Source: Nitrospirota bacterium (GTDB taxonomy: Bacteria > Nitrospirota_A > Leptospirillia > Leptospirillales > Leptospirillaceae). From it: a stretch of DNA of 42,454 nt. Shown one piece after another: positions 1-8,656 of the stretch. The position numbers and the translations under genes are program-made. Below the pieces are notes generated by a model. That model had not been told where the DNA came from. It did not search any database and worked only from the letters and a program-made list of their open reading frames with translations. Location of the stretch: contig JAKCCY010000008.1 of assembly GCA_021838765.1 (NCBI GenBank), forward strand, positions 1 to 42,454, given 5' to 3'. Each line of letters begins with the position of its first letter. The first letter of the stretch is position 1.

Positions 1-737
1 GATGAAGCGGCAATTGGGCAGATTTACCTACAGCACCAACAAATAACAATAATGCAATAACAGTTATCACCGAATAATGTGTTGTTCCATTAAAAGCGCT
101 CCACAGATTAATGCTGTCGTGAATATGAGCTGGTAATTTTTGAAAAATTTCACTGTAGTTCAATGTCCCAAAAACAACATAAACAAGAAGAATGCCGAGC
201 ATAAATCCAAAGTCGCCAATCCTGTTCATGATAAAAGCCTTATTGGCTGCAACCCAGGATGGCTTTCTTTCGTACCAATGAACAATAAGAATATAGGAAC
301 AGAAGCCAACGGCCTCCCAGAATACAAAAAGCTCTAGCAAATTATCCGACATCAGTAACATGATCATCGAAAAGGTAAACAGAGAGATATATGCAAAAAA
401 ACGGTCATACCCCGAATCGTCCTTCATATAACCAACGGTATATATATGAACCAAGGTCGAAACAGTTGTCACCATGACAAGCATAATCGCAGTCAGATGG
501 TCTACCATGAGAGAAATGGCTACATGAAAGCTGCCTGAATCAATCCAGTCAAACAACTTCAAATGGACCGAAGGACCACTCATGGTTTCAGAAAAAGCTC
601 TGAGCGACAAAACCCAGGATGCAATCATGAGGGGAACAGTGACAATATGCCCCTTGCCTTTAAAATAAGGCCAAAAAATTCCTGTGATCAAAAAACCGAT
701 CAAAGGAAGCAAGGGGATCAAAACATAAAAACTCATT
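1..737 (-). CDS. nuoL: NADH-quinone oxidoreductase subunit L (NuoL), N-terminal part, cut by window edge
   Basis: My own translation of the reverse strand from an ATG at 737 stays open to base 1 (about 245 residues). It starts MSFYVLIPLLPLIGFLITG and contains several hydrophobic membrane segments. The stretch LMVDHLTAIMLVMVTTVS followed by VHIYTVGYM is characteristic of the antiporter-like subunit NuoL, as is the segment FVFWEAVGFCSYILI with its conserved glutamate. The sequence breaks off in VGAVGKSAQLPLH, the conserved lysine region of the proton channel. NuoL is a proton-pumping membrane subunit of complex I. The start is supported by a GGGAG-type ribosome binding site, and it lies 15 bases after the nuoK stop. 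The rest of the gene, and presumably nuoM and nuoN, lie beyond the window. Confidence 0.95.
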
Positions 738-752
738 ATCTCTCCCTTCGAT

Positions 753-1055
753 CTACAGCTTCAAAATATTGAAGTCATCAATATTGACGCTACCTTTAAG
801 GCGGAAAAGGGAAATAATAATTCCCAATCCAATGGCGACTTCGGCGGCTGCCACAGTAATAACGAAAAAGACCAGGATTTGAGCATCAATCACATGCTGA
901 TACTTGCTAAACGCCACAAAGTTGACATTGACGGCATTGAGCATGATTTCAATACATAAAAGAACGACCAAGGTATTCCGCCTGACGAGAACGCCAACAA
1001 GACCCACAAGAAAAAGAGCAGAACTCAATCCAACATACCAGGATAAAGGTACCAT
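753..1055 (-). CDS. nuoK: NADH-quinone oxidoreductase subunit K (NuoK)
   Basis: A 100-residue membrane protein, the usual NuoK length, with three hydrophobic segments (about residues 3-22, 29-50 and 60-84). The second segment carries the conserved glutamate in LLCIEIMLNAVNVNFV and the third carries another in VTVAAAEVAIGLGI; both belong to the half-channels of the MrpC-like subunit of complex I. It lies between nuoJ and nuoL in the canonical operon order. A GGGGGAG ribosome binding site precedes the ATG. The 83-base gap after nuoJ is larger than the other nearby spacings, but I see no separate promoter in it. Confidence 0.96.
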   Translation of the reverse strand: MVPLSWYVGLSSALFLVGLVGVLVRRNTLVVLLCIEIMLNAVNVNFVAFSKYQHVIDAQILVFFVITVAAAEVAIGLGIIISLFRLKGSVNIDDFNILKL

Positions 1056-1138
1056 CTGATAACACTCCCCCTATAACAGGAATAATCAACTACCTATGAT
1101 TCAGCAAGGATTCTTCAGGCAGCCAATATACATGAATA

Positions 1139-1648
1139 TCACCGGAACTTCAGCTTCCCTTTCGCCATCACAATCGCTCCCACAAGAGCAATAAGAAGAA
1201 CCAGTGATGCGATCTCAAACGGGAATAGGTACTTGGTGTAAAGAACCATACCTATCATCTCCGTATTTCCAAGAGGAGGAACTCCCGGTTGGGGAACAGG
1301 AGGAAGTTCGGGATAAAAGTGGCTTCGGGAAATGAGGAATGCAACTTCCACTGCGGCGACAACGGCAGCACCAAAGACAACAGGCGCCTGCTTTTGCAGA
1401 ACACGTCCCTGAGTCTGGACGTTTAGCAGCATCACAACAAAGATATAAAGGACGAGAATTGCACCCGCATAGACAAGCAGCTGGACACCGGCAAGAAACT
1501 CGGCCTCAAGGATTACGTATAGTCCAGCTACATGAGCAAACATCGACAATAACGACATTGCTGAATATAACGGATTTTTGAAAATGACTACCATCAGGGC
1601 TGAAAGCAGGATTGCTCCTCCAAAATAAACAAAAGACAGAATTTCCAT
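1139..1648 (-). CDS. nuoJ: NADH-quinone oxidoreductase subunit J (NuoJ)
   Basis: A membrane subunit of complex I with about five hydrophobic segments. It carries the conserved segment PLYSAMSLLSMFAHVAGLY and then AGVQLLVYAGAILVLYIFVV, the pi-bulge helix region typical of NuoJ. I chose the ATG at 1648 (MEILSFVYFGG, 169 residues). The reading frame is open further upstream, to 1735, but that part overlaps the nuoI end and has a charged, non-membrane composition unlike NuoJ. An AGGAGG sequence sits inside the last codons of nuoI, 12 bases before this ATG, and would couple the two genes. Two membrane arginines/lysines at the C terminus (MAKGKLKFR) close the protein. Confidence 0.94.
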   Translation of the reverse strand: MEILSFVYFGGAILLSALMVVIFKNPLYSAMSLLSMFAHVAGLYVILEAEFLAGVQLLVYAGAILVLYIFVVMLLNVQTQGRVLQKQAPVVFGAAVVAAVEVAFLISRSHFYPELPPVPQPGVPPLGNTEMIGMVLYTKYLFPFEIASLVLLIALVGAIVMAKGKLKFR

Positions 1649-1656
1649 GCTTTGAA

Positions 1657-2217
1657 TCAACCTCCTGATTTGACTGATGGTATCGGGGGGAAGTGATATC
1701 TTCCCTCTTCTTTTCCGGAATTTTCTGCTTCCCACATGTTTTTGAACTTCAGATAACCGATTGAATCCTGCTCACACTTATCCCCGAGAGACAGCAACTG
1801 CTCCTTGGAATAGATCAGTCCTTCCCTGGTAAAGGAAGAATGAGCATACTCTTTCGTCATTGCCAAAGCATTGACCGGACAGGCAACCACGCAAAAACCG
1901 CAAAAAATACACCTGGTAAAATCTAACGTATATTCTTTTGCATAGCGTCGTTCCGGAAATTCGGGATGAATATCTCCCACAACTGAGATGGCTTTTGCGG
2001 GACAGATCGCCTCACACAGATCACACCCTACACACCTCTCCTGTTCGTTTTCATAGCGACGGTGGACAATGAACCCCCTATAACCGTCAGGGAGAGTCAG
2101 TTTTTCATGAGGATACTGAAGTGTCACCGCTTTTTTGAACATATGCCGAAAGGTCAGTTTGAGACCGGACATAATCTCCCCAAACATGATCGTATTCAGA
2201 AATTTTTTAATTCCCAT
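1657..2217 (-). CDS. nuoI: NADH-quinone oxidoreductase subunit I (NuoI), 8Fe ferredoxin-type
   Basis: A 186-residue peripheral subunit that carries electrons through clusters N6a and N6b towards NuoB. Two CxxCxxCxxxCP motifs are visible, with cysteines at 62, 65, 68 and 72 and at 103, 106, 109 and 113, so both [4Fe-4S] ligand sets are complete. The N-terminal amphipathic helix (residues 1-30) that anchors NuoI to the membrane arm is present. An AAGGAG ribosome binding site lies five bases before the ATG. It is 30 bases downstream of nuoH and 8 bases upstream of nuoJ. Confidence 0.97.
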   Translation of the reverse strand: MGIKKFLNTIMFGEIMSGLKLTFRHMFKKAVTLQYPHEKLTLPDGYRGFIVHRRYENEQERCVGCDLCEAICPAKAISVVGDIHPEFPERRYAKEYTLDFTRCIFCGFCVVACPVNALAMTKEYAHSSFTREGLIYSKEQLLSLGDKCEQDSIGYLKFKNMWEAENSGKEEGRYHFPPIPSVKSGG

Positions 2218-2247
2218 ATAAGCTCCTTCCGACCCTTGGACCGGATA

Positions 2248-3261
2248 TCAATGACGGATCATGTAAACAACAAAGGCAGTCACAATTACATTTGCGAAAG
2301 ACAGAGGAAGCATGATTTTCCAACCAAACTTCATCAACTGATCGTAACGCAAACGCGGCAAGGTCGCCCTTATCCAAAAAAAGAAAAACAAGAAAAAATA
2401 AACCTTCAACATGAACCAGATAACTGGCGGGACGAAATCAAGAATGGGCAAGGGAGATCCCCAACCACCAAGGAATAAAACCGTAGCCACACAAGAAACA
2501 ACAATCATGTTGGCATACTCTGCCAGGTAGTACAGGGAAAACCGCATACCGGAATATTCAGTAAAGAACCCTGCGACAAGTTCAGACTCGGCCTCTGGCA
2601 AATCAAACGGGGTCCTGTTTGTTTCTGCGATGCCAGAAATAAGATAAATCACAAAAGCAATTATCTGGGGAAAAATATACCAGTGCCAAAAACCGCCCTG
2701 TTGGGCATTTTCAATTTTTACAAGGGAAAGGGAACCAGCCAGAAGGAGAACTCCGATAATGCTCATCCCAGCATTCAGTTCGTAACTGATAACCTGAGCT
2801 GCTGACCTCAGTGCTCCCATAATGGAATACTTGCTGTTTGAAGCCCAACCACCAAGCAGAATTCCGTAGGCTCCAATAGAAGAAAGGGCAAGGATATAAA
2901 TCATTCCAATATTGATATCGGTAAGGTAAGGATGTGTCGTGATCCCTTCAAAGTGGAAAGAGTCCCTGCCAAAAGGAATAACCGCAAAGGAAAGAATTGC
3001 GGGAACAAGGGAAATAATGGGGGCTATTTTGAAGATAGCCTTGTTTGCCTCCTGGGGAATAATATCCTCTTTGGATATAAGCTTTATGCCATCAGCCAAG
3101 GGCTGCAAGAGACCCCATGGACCCACTTCCATCGGTCCGAGTCTGTCCTGCATAAAACTGAGAACCTTTCTTTCCAGATAGGTCAGATACGCAACCATCG
3201 TCAGCACAACAAAAAGCAGCCCGGCAATAACGATAACAGCAGCTAGAATATCATTCAGCAA
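2248..3261 (-). CDS. nuoH: NADH-quinone oxidoreductase subunit H (NuoH)
   Basis: A 337-residue membrane subunit with about eight hydrophobic helices that forms the quinone-binding chamber with NuoB and NuoD. Family landmarks seen are YLERKVLSFMQDRLGP near residue 30, the long charged quinone-site loop with AETNRTPFDLPEAESELVAG near residues 215-235, and WIRATLPRLRYDQLM near the C terminus. The first codon appears to be TTG at 3261, with an AAAGGAAG site just upstream. Length is normal for the family. Confidence 0.97.
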   Translation of the reverse strand: MLNDILAAVIVIAGLLFVVLTMVAYLTYLERKVLSFMQDRLGPMEVGPWGLLQPLADGIKLISKEDIIPQEANKAIFKIAPIISLVPAILSFAVIPFGRDSFHFEGITTHPYLTDINIGMIYILALSSIGAYGILLGGWASNSKYSIMGALRSAAQVISYELNAGMSIIGVLLLAGSLSLVKIENAQQGGFWHWYIFPQIIAFVIYLISGIAETNRTPFDLPEAESELVAGFFTEYSGMRFSLYYLAEYANMIVVSCVATVLFLGGWGSPLPILDFVPPVIWFMLKVYFFLFFFFWIRATLPRLRYDQLMKFGWKIMLPLSFANVIVTAFVVYMIRH

Positions 3262-3343
3262 AGGAACTTCCTTTCCAACAAAAAAGAACCGACGGACCTG
3301 CCTTCAAGAAAATCCCGCCGGCCTTCATCAAGATGAGGTCGAA

Positions 3344-5989
3344 TTACTCGATCTTTTTCAAGGTAACTCGAGTCCTTAACATTGTTACCGTTGAACAAGT
3401 GCCAGAATAGTTAATCTCTCCGGGAAACAAGCCCATCAGGTCAGGAGAATCAAAATGATAAGGCACCTGTAATTCATTTTCCGTAACACCAGATGTCAAT
3501 TCGACAGGAAGGATACAGGAACCATAGCTATTTTCAATAAGAACATTCTCGTTCTTTTTGATCTTTAACTTTTTGGCTGTCTGGCGATTGATCCTGACAA
3601 ATGCCGACGACTCCATTTTCATGAGGCTTGGATCCAGAAGGGTCATCTTGCCTGAGTGAAAGAGCGATTTATTCAATGCAAAAACAAAATCCCCCTCCCC
3701 AGAAATGATTTCTGGTTGTATCGGCGTTATAGCAGATTTCCAATTTTCCGCCCTGGAAGCCATTCTCTTCATTACTGTCTTTCTGTCAGCCTTATGAGGA
3801 GGTTGATTGACAATTGTCGGTAGAATGAGATTTCCAGTCGGCCCCATAAAGTGATCTCCATTGCGAGTCGACGGAGAAAGATCGGGCATAAGCGTAAAGA
3901 TCTCTTTCGAGACTTCACCCGTTGATCTTGTTGCAAAGGGGACGCCCATGCACTCGGCGAGACGGGAAACAATTTCACCATCAGTGAGTGATTCACCCCA
4001 ATAGGTCATCGCCGGATTGAGTGCCTGAACAAAACCTTCTACGCTGACGACATGCCCCGAGCGCTCATAGGATGAAGCGGCCGGCAGAAGGAAGTGTGCC
4101 TGATCTGATAATGAAGTCTGAAACAAATCAACAGAGACAAGCAAATCAAGCTTGGACAGAATTTCACGAACTTCAGAATTTGGAGAAAAATGAGTGAGCG
4201 GATTTTCACCGAAGGATATGAGTCCTTTAATAGCTCCTGACTTGATTCCTTCCAGGATTTCCTTTAACCCACCGCCCTTCCCATAGGAAAGAGGTTCCCC
4301 CCAGGTAGCTTCCCATTTCTTCTTATTTTCAGGATCCTGCGAATCAAGAAGACCTGGCAGCCACTCGTGTGTTGCGCCCATCATCAATACACCAAGATCA
4401 TTCCCCACCTCTGGCAGAGGAAGAATACCGCATCCTTCCTTTTCGACCCACCCGAGAGCGTTCGTCATCCGGAGCAAACTCTCCATTGCATCAGATGCAG
4501 ACTGGATACGATGAAATACTCGCCCGGTTATAATGACTCCGGTCGGAGACTCTCTCAGGTCCTGGACAAGCTTGGTATAAGCCTGTGGATCAACATTGAA
4601 TGATTTGAAGAGGTCTTCTTTTTTTGCGAGAAACTCCGGGTGTCTGGATGACTCTTCTCCAGCGATCTCTTCCGATAGAACCCAGGCAAACAAACCTTCG
4701 CCACCAGGCAAAACCCTTATATGCTCTTTCGCGCGGGCAGTGATCGAAACAGATTCGGAACCTACATAATACATTCGAGCTTTTTCTTTTCTGATAGCCC
4801 GTTTCAGAAAAAGACCTGTAATATTGGACTCAGCGGTTGGATCAGCACCAATCACCAAAATCACTTTGGCTTTAAGAAGATCCTGGTGGTCAACCATTGG
4901 ACGCAGTGTTCCCGTCGCCCTCGCAATCGGGAACGCCGCATTCATAAAACCATACCGGGCCCCTGAATCGATAAAGTTGGAACGCAATACCCTACGGGTG
5001 AAACCTTGAATCAAGTACGCGTCTTCCAAGGTAATTCTTGGAGAAACAAGAGTAGCGATCCTGTCAGGACCAGTTCCTGCAATTTTACGGATTCTCTCTG
5101 CAATCTCCGGGATCACTGAGTCCCATTCAGTCGGAACCAGTCGGGAAAATGACCGGGCATAAGGTTTGTCCAGTCTTTCTGTGGATTGAACGTGAGAAAA
5201 TCCGAATCGACCTATCGCACAGATGGACCCTTCATTTGGACCTTCTCCTTCGGAGGAGGTAACCCTTATGATTGCCTCTTTTTCGGTCTCTACATTCATT
5301 TGGCAACCAGATGCGCAATAGGTACAGGTCGTCTTGGTCTTCTCAAGTTGCCATGGACGGTATTGATAACGAACAAACTTATCCGTTATCGCGCCTGTCG
5401 GACAAACTTCAAGACAATCCCCACAAAACTCACAATCCAGTTTTTTCCCGAGAGGAGGACCGATGACCGTGTCAAAACCGCGGTTGATAAATCCGATGGC
5501 ATGCACATCCTGAACCTCATCACAGATCCTGACGCATTTTCCGCACAGGATACAGCGATTGGAGTTAAAGACCAGGACATCGCTTTTAAGATCTTCCACT
5601 TCATCATTTCTATGTGATTCAAAGCGGGAGTCACTTGCACCGTAGGCAAACGACATATTCTGCAGAGGACACTCCCCTCCACAGTCACAAACAGGACAAT
5701 CCAGAGGATGATGCAAAAGGAGAAGTTCAAGATTTGTTTTTCTGGCATCAGCAACCTTTGCCGACTCGGTAAGAATGCGCATCCCCTCTGCAACAGGAGT
5801 CACACAGGACATGACAACCCGTTTGGAGTCTTCAAGTTCGACCGCACAGATTCGACATGATCCTGCTGGATCCATCCTGGGATGGTAACAAAAAGTGGGA
5901 ATTGCGACCCCAGCTTTTTCTGCAGCCTTCAAAATGGTTGAGGTTGCGTCAACCTCAACCTCAACCCCATTCACAAATACTTTAACCAT
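3344..5989 (-). CDS. nuoG: NADH-quinone oxidoreductase subunit G (NuoG), iron-sulfur/molybdopterin-type
   Basis: An 881-residue protein from the ATG at 5989 (MVKVFVNGVEVEV). The frame is open a further 22 codons upstream, but that part overlaps nuoF and has no ribosome site; GGGGGAG lies before 5989. In order it shows the [2Fe-2S] domain (cysteines 34, 45, 48 and 62), the His-ligated cluster motif HHPLDCPVCDCGGECPLQ, two CxxCxxCxxxC sets (CILCGKCVRIC, CEFCGDCLEVC) and CTYCASGC with a later CAIG, the N7-type cluster found in a subset of NuoG proteins. The rest is a molybdopterin-oxidoreductase-like fold that in complex I has no molybdenum. It belongs to the NADH-oxidising hydrophilic arm with NuoE and NuoF. 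Confidence 0.96.
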   Translation of the reverse strand: MVKVFVNGVEVEVDATSTILKAAEKAGVAIPTFCYHPRMDPAGSCRICAVELEDSKRVVMSCVTPVAEGMRILTESAKVADARKTNLELLLLHHPLDCPVCDCGGECPLQNMSFAYGASDSRFESHRNDEVEDLKSDVLVFNSNRCILCGKCVRICDEVQDVHAIGFINRGFDTVIGPPLGKKLDCEFCGDCLEVCPTGAITDKFVRYQYRPWQLEKTKTTCTYCASGCQMNVETEKEAIIRVTSSEGEGPNEGSICAIGRFGFSHVQSTERLDKPYARSFSRLVPTEWDSVIPEIAERIRKIAGTGPDRIATLVSPRITLEDAYLIQGFTRRVLRSNFIDSGARYGFMNAAFPIARATGTLRPMVDHQDLLKAKVILVIGADPTAESNITGLFLKRAIRKEKARMYYVGSESVSITARAKEHIRVLPGGEGLFAWVLSEEIAGEESSRHPEFLAKKEDLFKSFNVDPQAYTKLVQDLRESPTGVIITGRVFHRIQSASDAMESLLRMTNALGWVEKEGCGILPLPEVGNDLGVLMMGATHEWLPGLLDSQDPENKKKWEATWGEPLSYGKGGGLKEILEGIKSGAIKGLISFGENPLTHFSPNSEVREILSKLDLLVSVDLFQTSLSDQAHFLLPAASSYERSGHVVSVEGFVQALNPAMTYWGESLTDGEIVSRLAECMGVPFATRSTGEVSKEIFTLMPDLSPSTRNGDHFMGPTGNLILPTIVNQPPHKADRKTVMKRMASRAENWKSAITPIQPEIISGEGDFVFALNKSLFHSGKMTLLDPSLMKMESSAFVRINRQTAKKLKIKKNENVLIENSYGSCILPVELTSGVTENELQVPYHFDSPDLMGLFPGEINYSGTCSTVTMLRTRVTLKKIE

Positions 5990-6020
5990 CAATGACAACT
6001 CCCCCGGAAGGCTTTTCGCC

Positions 6021-7874
6021 CTAAATGATAGCCCTGAATTTGCAGGCATCGACACAAGCCTTGCAGCGAATGCATGTCGTGAGATCTATATGCGCAACCT
6101 CACCTTTTTCCCATGTCACCGATCCGGATGGACATACTGGCTCGCAAAGCCCGCAGGTCGTACAATCTTCCTCAATCACAACATACTTGATCAGATCGTT
6201 ACATACGGTACCCGGACAACGCTTGTCCCGAATATGTGCCTCGTACTCTTCCCTGAAATATCGGATAGTTGAGAGAACCGGGTTTGGAGCTGCTCCACCA
6301 AGTCCGCAGAGAGAGTTGGACTTGATATACATGGAAAGACGGACCAGCTCATCGAGGTCCCCTTCCTGCCCCTTACCTTCGGTAATGCGAGTCAGGATAT
6401 CCAGCATAATTTTTGAGCCTACCCTGCAGGGAGTACATTCCCCACAAGACTCATCCTGGGTAAACTTCAGAAAGAACTTGGCAGTGTCCACAATACAGGC
6501 TGCCTCATCCATAACAACGATTCCGCCCGAACCCATGATTGCGCCCGCCGAAACAACATTTTCAAAATCAACGGGTGTATCAAGTCCGCTTGTGGGAATA
6601 CATCCTCCAGACGGCCCACCCAGCTGGGCTGCCTTGAACGGTATCTTCTTCTCAACCATTCCGCCGCCAATGGAAAAAACAATCTCTCTCAAGGGGGTTC
6701 CTGCGGGAACCTCGATCAGGCCAGTATTTTTAATTGAGCCTGTGAGCGCAAAGGTTTTTGTCCCTTTGGTTTTTTCACTTCCATAGGATGCATACCATTC
6801 ACCACCGCCCAGAATGATATGGCCGATGTTTGCGAGTGTTTCAACGTTATTAATAACTGACGGCTTTCCCCAGACTCCTTTTTGAGCAGGAAAAGGGGGT
6901 TTGGGCCATGGCATTCCGCGTTCCCCCATAAGGGAGGCAAGAAGAGCCGTTTCCTCACCGCATACATAGGCACCTGCTCCCTCCTTGATCTCGAGGTCAA
7001 AAGACAGGTCAGATCCTAAAATGTTGTCTCCCAGAAAATTTCTCTCCCTGGCATCATTGATCGCTTTCTGTAATCGTTTGATAGCCAGGGGATACTCGGC
7101 ACGGCAGTAGATATATCCCTTACGGGCATGCCCGACTGCAAAAGCGGCAAGGATCATCCCTTCTATGACAGAATGGGGATCACCTTCCAGAACGGATCTG
7201 TCCATAAACGCACCGGGATCACCCTCATCAGCATTACAAACAACGTATTTTTCAGGACCGGGAGCCTTACGCGTCAAATTCCACTTCACACCAGTGGGAA
7301 AACCACCGCCCCCTCTTCCGCGAAGCCCTGATTTTGTTACCTCATCAATAACCTGTTCGGGAGTCATCGATGAAAGAACTTTTCTTAATGCTGCATACCC
7401 GTCCATTGCAATATAGTCATCAATGCTCAATGGGTCGATCATTCCACAACGTTTGGAAACAATCTTTACCTGTCCCTTAAAAAATGGAATCTCCTGCATC
7501 AATGGCAGTCCGGCAAAAGGCTCTGCACCAGGAACAGGAATCTGGCAAACAGCATATTTTTTTGCAAATTCATTTTTATTGAAGTGCGCATCAAGGATTT
7601 GTGTCAGGGTATTTGGTTTGACATTCCTGTAAGAAACCCTGTTTTTACCTGGCATGGTTATATCTACAAGAGGTTCGTTGTGACACATTCCGATACAACC
7701 GGTTGGAACAACCTTAACAGCCAGATTTCTGGAAGCAACTTCTTTCAGGATTAACTCGTGCAAAGCTTTCGCCCCTGATGCCAAACCACAAGTAGCCATT
7801 CCGATATGAATGACCGGCAGGGATGAACGCTCTTCCAGCTGCAAAGAAGAATCTTCAAGCACCTCGGTTAACAT
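6021..7874 (-). CDS. nuoF: NADH-quinone oxidoreductase subunit F (NuoF) with extra N-terminal thioredoxin-like and C-terminal 2x[4Fe-4S] domains
   Basis: At 617 residues this is much longer than classical NuoF (about 430-450). The central part has the FMN/NADH site (GRGGGGFPTGVKW, ADEGDPGAF) and the N3 cluster motif ESCGECTPCRVG with SLCGLG. About 120 N-terminal residues resemble the thioredoxin-like ferredoxin domain of HndC/HoxF-type proteins; only three cysteines (29, 60 and 64) are visible there, so a full [2Fe-2S] site is doubtful. The last 50 residues form a two-cluster ferredoxin, with cysteines 571, 574, 577 and 581 and 601, 604, 607 and 611. This layout is familiar from electron-bifurcating hydrogenase and formate dehydrogenase flavoproteins. 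Its place between nuoE and nuoG in a full nuo operon makes complex I the likely home. The ATG has AGGA five bases upstream. Confidence 0.95.
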   Translation of the reverse strand: MLTEVLEDSSLQLEERSSLPVIHIGMATCGLASGAKALHELILKEVASRNLAVKVVPTGCIGMCHNEPLVDITMPGKNRVSYRNVKPNTLTQILDAHFNKNEFAKKYAVCQIPVPGAEPFAGLPLMQEIPFFKGQVKIVSKRCGMIDPLSIDDYIAMDGYAALRKVLSSMTPEQVIDEVTKSGLRGRGGGGFPTGVKWNLTRKAPGPEKYVVCNADEGDPGAFMDRSVLEGDPHSVIEGMILAAFAVGHARKGYIYCRAEYPLAIKRLQKAINDARERNFLGDNILGSDLSFDLEIKEGAGAYVCGEETALLASLMGERGMPWPKPPFPAQKGVWGKPSVINNVETLANIGHIILGGGEWYASYGSEKTKGTKTFALTGSIKNTGLIEVPAGTPLREIVFSIGGGMVEKKIPFKAAQLGGPSGGCIPTSGLDTPVDFENVVSAGAIMGSGGIVVMDEAACIVDTAKFFLKFTQDESCGECTPCRVGSKIMLDILTRITEGKGQEGDLDELVRLSMYIKSNSLCGLGGAAPNPVLSTIRYFREEYEAHIRDKRCPGTVCNDLIKYVVIEEDCTTCGLCEPVCPSGSVTWEKGEVAHIDLTTCIRCKACVDACKFRAII

Positions 7875-7972
7875 GACTTTCCTATCCTCTCTCCCTGAAA
7901 CTGACAGGGGGTCAGGTTAATGATATATTTTTAGCACCCTAATAGCGTTCTACGTTCTCATCAATAACAATC

Positions 7973-8001
7973 ATTATCAGCTTAGAAAAAAACAACGACA
8001 A
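7973..8001 (-). promoter_or_regulatory. Candidate internal promoter before nuoF, overlapped by an inverted repeat
   Basis: On the minus strand TTGTCG (7996-8001) is followed by a 17-base spacer and GATAAT (7973-7978), a reasonable sigma70-like match about 100 bases before the nuoF start. A 7-base inverted repeat, GCTTAGA with TCTAAGC, spans 7980-8008 and covers the -35 box and spacer; its outer arm includes the nuoE stop codon. It could allow nuoF onward to be transcribed apart from nuoA-E, or the repeat could merely be an intercistronic RNA hairpin. Read from sequence only. Confidence 0.4.
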
Positions 8002-8002
8002 T

Positions 8003-8509
8003 CTAAGCTGGTTCCGACGCTGACAGATGCTCGGACTCAAGATCCTTGATCAGTCCCAGCATTTTGTCAGGCGAAAGCTTTCCATATGCAGTATCTGTCA
8101 CCATGGCCATGGGAGCTAAAGCGCAGGACCCAAGGCAAGAAACCGGCTCCAGAGTGAAAAGCATATCTTCAGTATTTTCTCCTGGCTCAATCTTCAGTTC
8201 TTCTTTAACCTTGTCCACCAGAAGGCCGGCTCCCCTCACGTGACAGGCGGTACCGACACATATTTTGAGGACATACTTCCCTCTGGGTTCCCTGTAAAAC
8301 TGGGAATAGAAAGTCAAAACTCCATACATCTTGCTTTTGGGAATCTCAAGGTATTCCCCAATCATATCAAGCGCATCAGCCGGAACGTATCCATATTTTT
8401 CCTGAATTCTTTGCAGAATCTGGACGACTGTTCCTTCTCTGTTGCCAAATTCGTCGCACAGATTCTCTATAAAATCCTGATCAACTTCTATATGTTTTGT
8501 CTGGCTCAT
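8003..8509 (-). CDS. nuoE: NADH-quinone oxidoreductase subunit E (NuoE), [2Fe-2S] thioredoxin-like
   Basis: About 168 residues from the ATG at 8509. The four cluster N1a cysteines are present at 84, 89, 125 and 129 (CVGTACHVRG and CLGSCALAP). The N-terminal helical bundle with GYVPADALDMIGEYLEIP and GVLTFYSQFYREPRG is typical of NuoE/HndA. The frame is open to another ATG at 8551 (14 more residues), but GAGGG seven bases before 8509 favours the shorter form. NuoE works with NuoF in NADH oxidation. The gene has inverted repeats in the spacers on both sides. Confidence 0.95.
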   Translation of the reverse strand: MSQTKHIEVDQDFIENLCDEFGNREGTVVQILQRIQEKYGYVPADALDMIGEYLEIPKSKMYGVLTFYSQFYREPRGKYVLKICVGTACHVRGAGLLVDKVKEELKIEPGENTEDMLFTLEPVSCLGSCALAPMAMVTDTAYGKLSPDKMLGLIKDLESEHLSASEPA

Positions 8510-8574
8510 GTTCGAACCCTCAACTATGGGAATCGTCTCTCCCGAATTCATTTTCCGGAGTCAAACCAACTCCG

Positions 8575-8635
8575 GGATTGTCAGGAAAACAACAGCCTTA
8601 TTATCAGAGAATCTGATAACCTCAGACCCTGACGG
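8575..8635 (-). other. Structured spacer between nuoD and nuoE (nested inverted repeats)
   Basis: The 105-base nuoD-nuoE gap contains a perfect 7-base inverted repeat, TTATCAG and CTGATAA with a 5-base loop (8601-8619), enclosed by a GTCAGG/CCTGAC pair. No T-run follows it on the minus strand, so it is not a standard terminator. It could be a site of RNA processing or stabilisation that sets the ratio of NuoD to NuoE, or a protein-binding dyad. Confidence 0.45.
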
Positions 8636-8656
8636 TCCGATTTCGATAAAAAGAAA

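Noticed and set aside
1081..1094. The string AATAATCAACTACC occurs in the nuoK-nuoJ gap and again near 42402
   Set aside because: A 14-base match is expected a few times by chance in 42 kb on two strands; there is no further similarity around it.
6025..6786. 253-codon open frame on the plus strand opposite nuoF
   Set aside because: Antisense to highly conserved nuoF, with Ser/Pro-rich content typical of a shadow frame.
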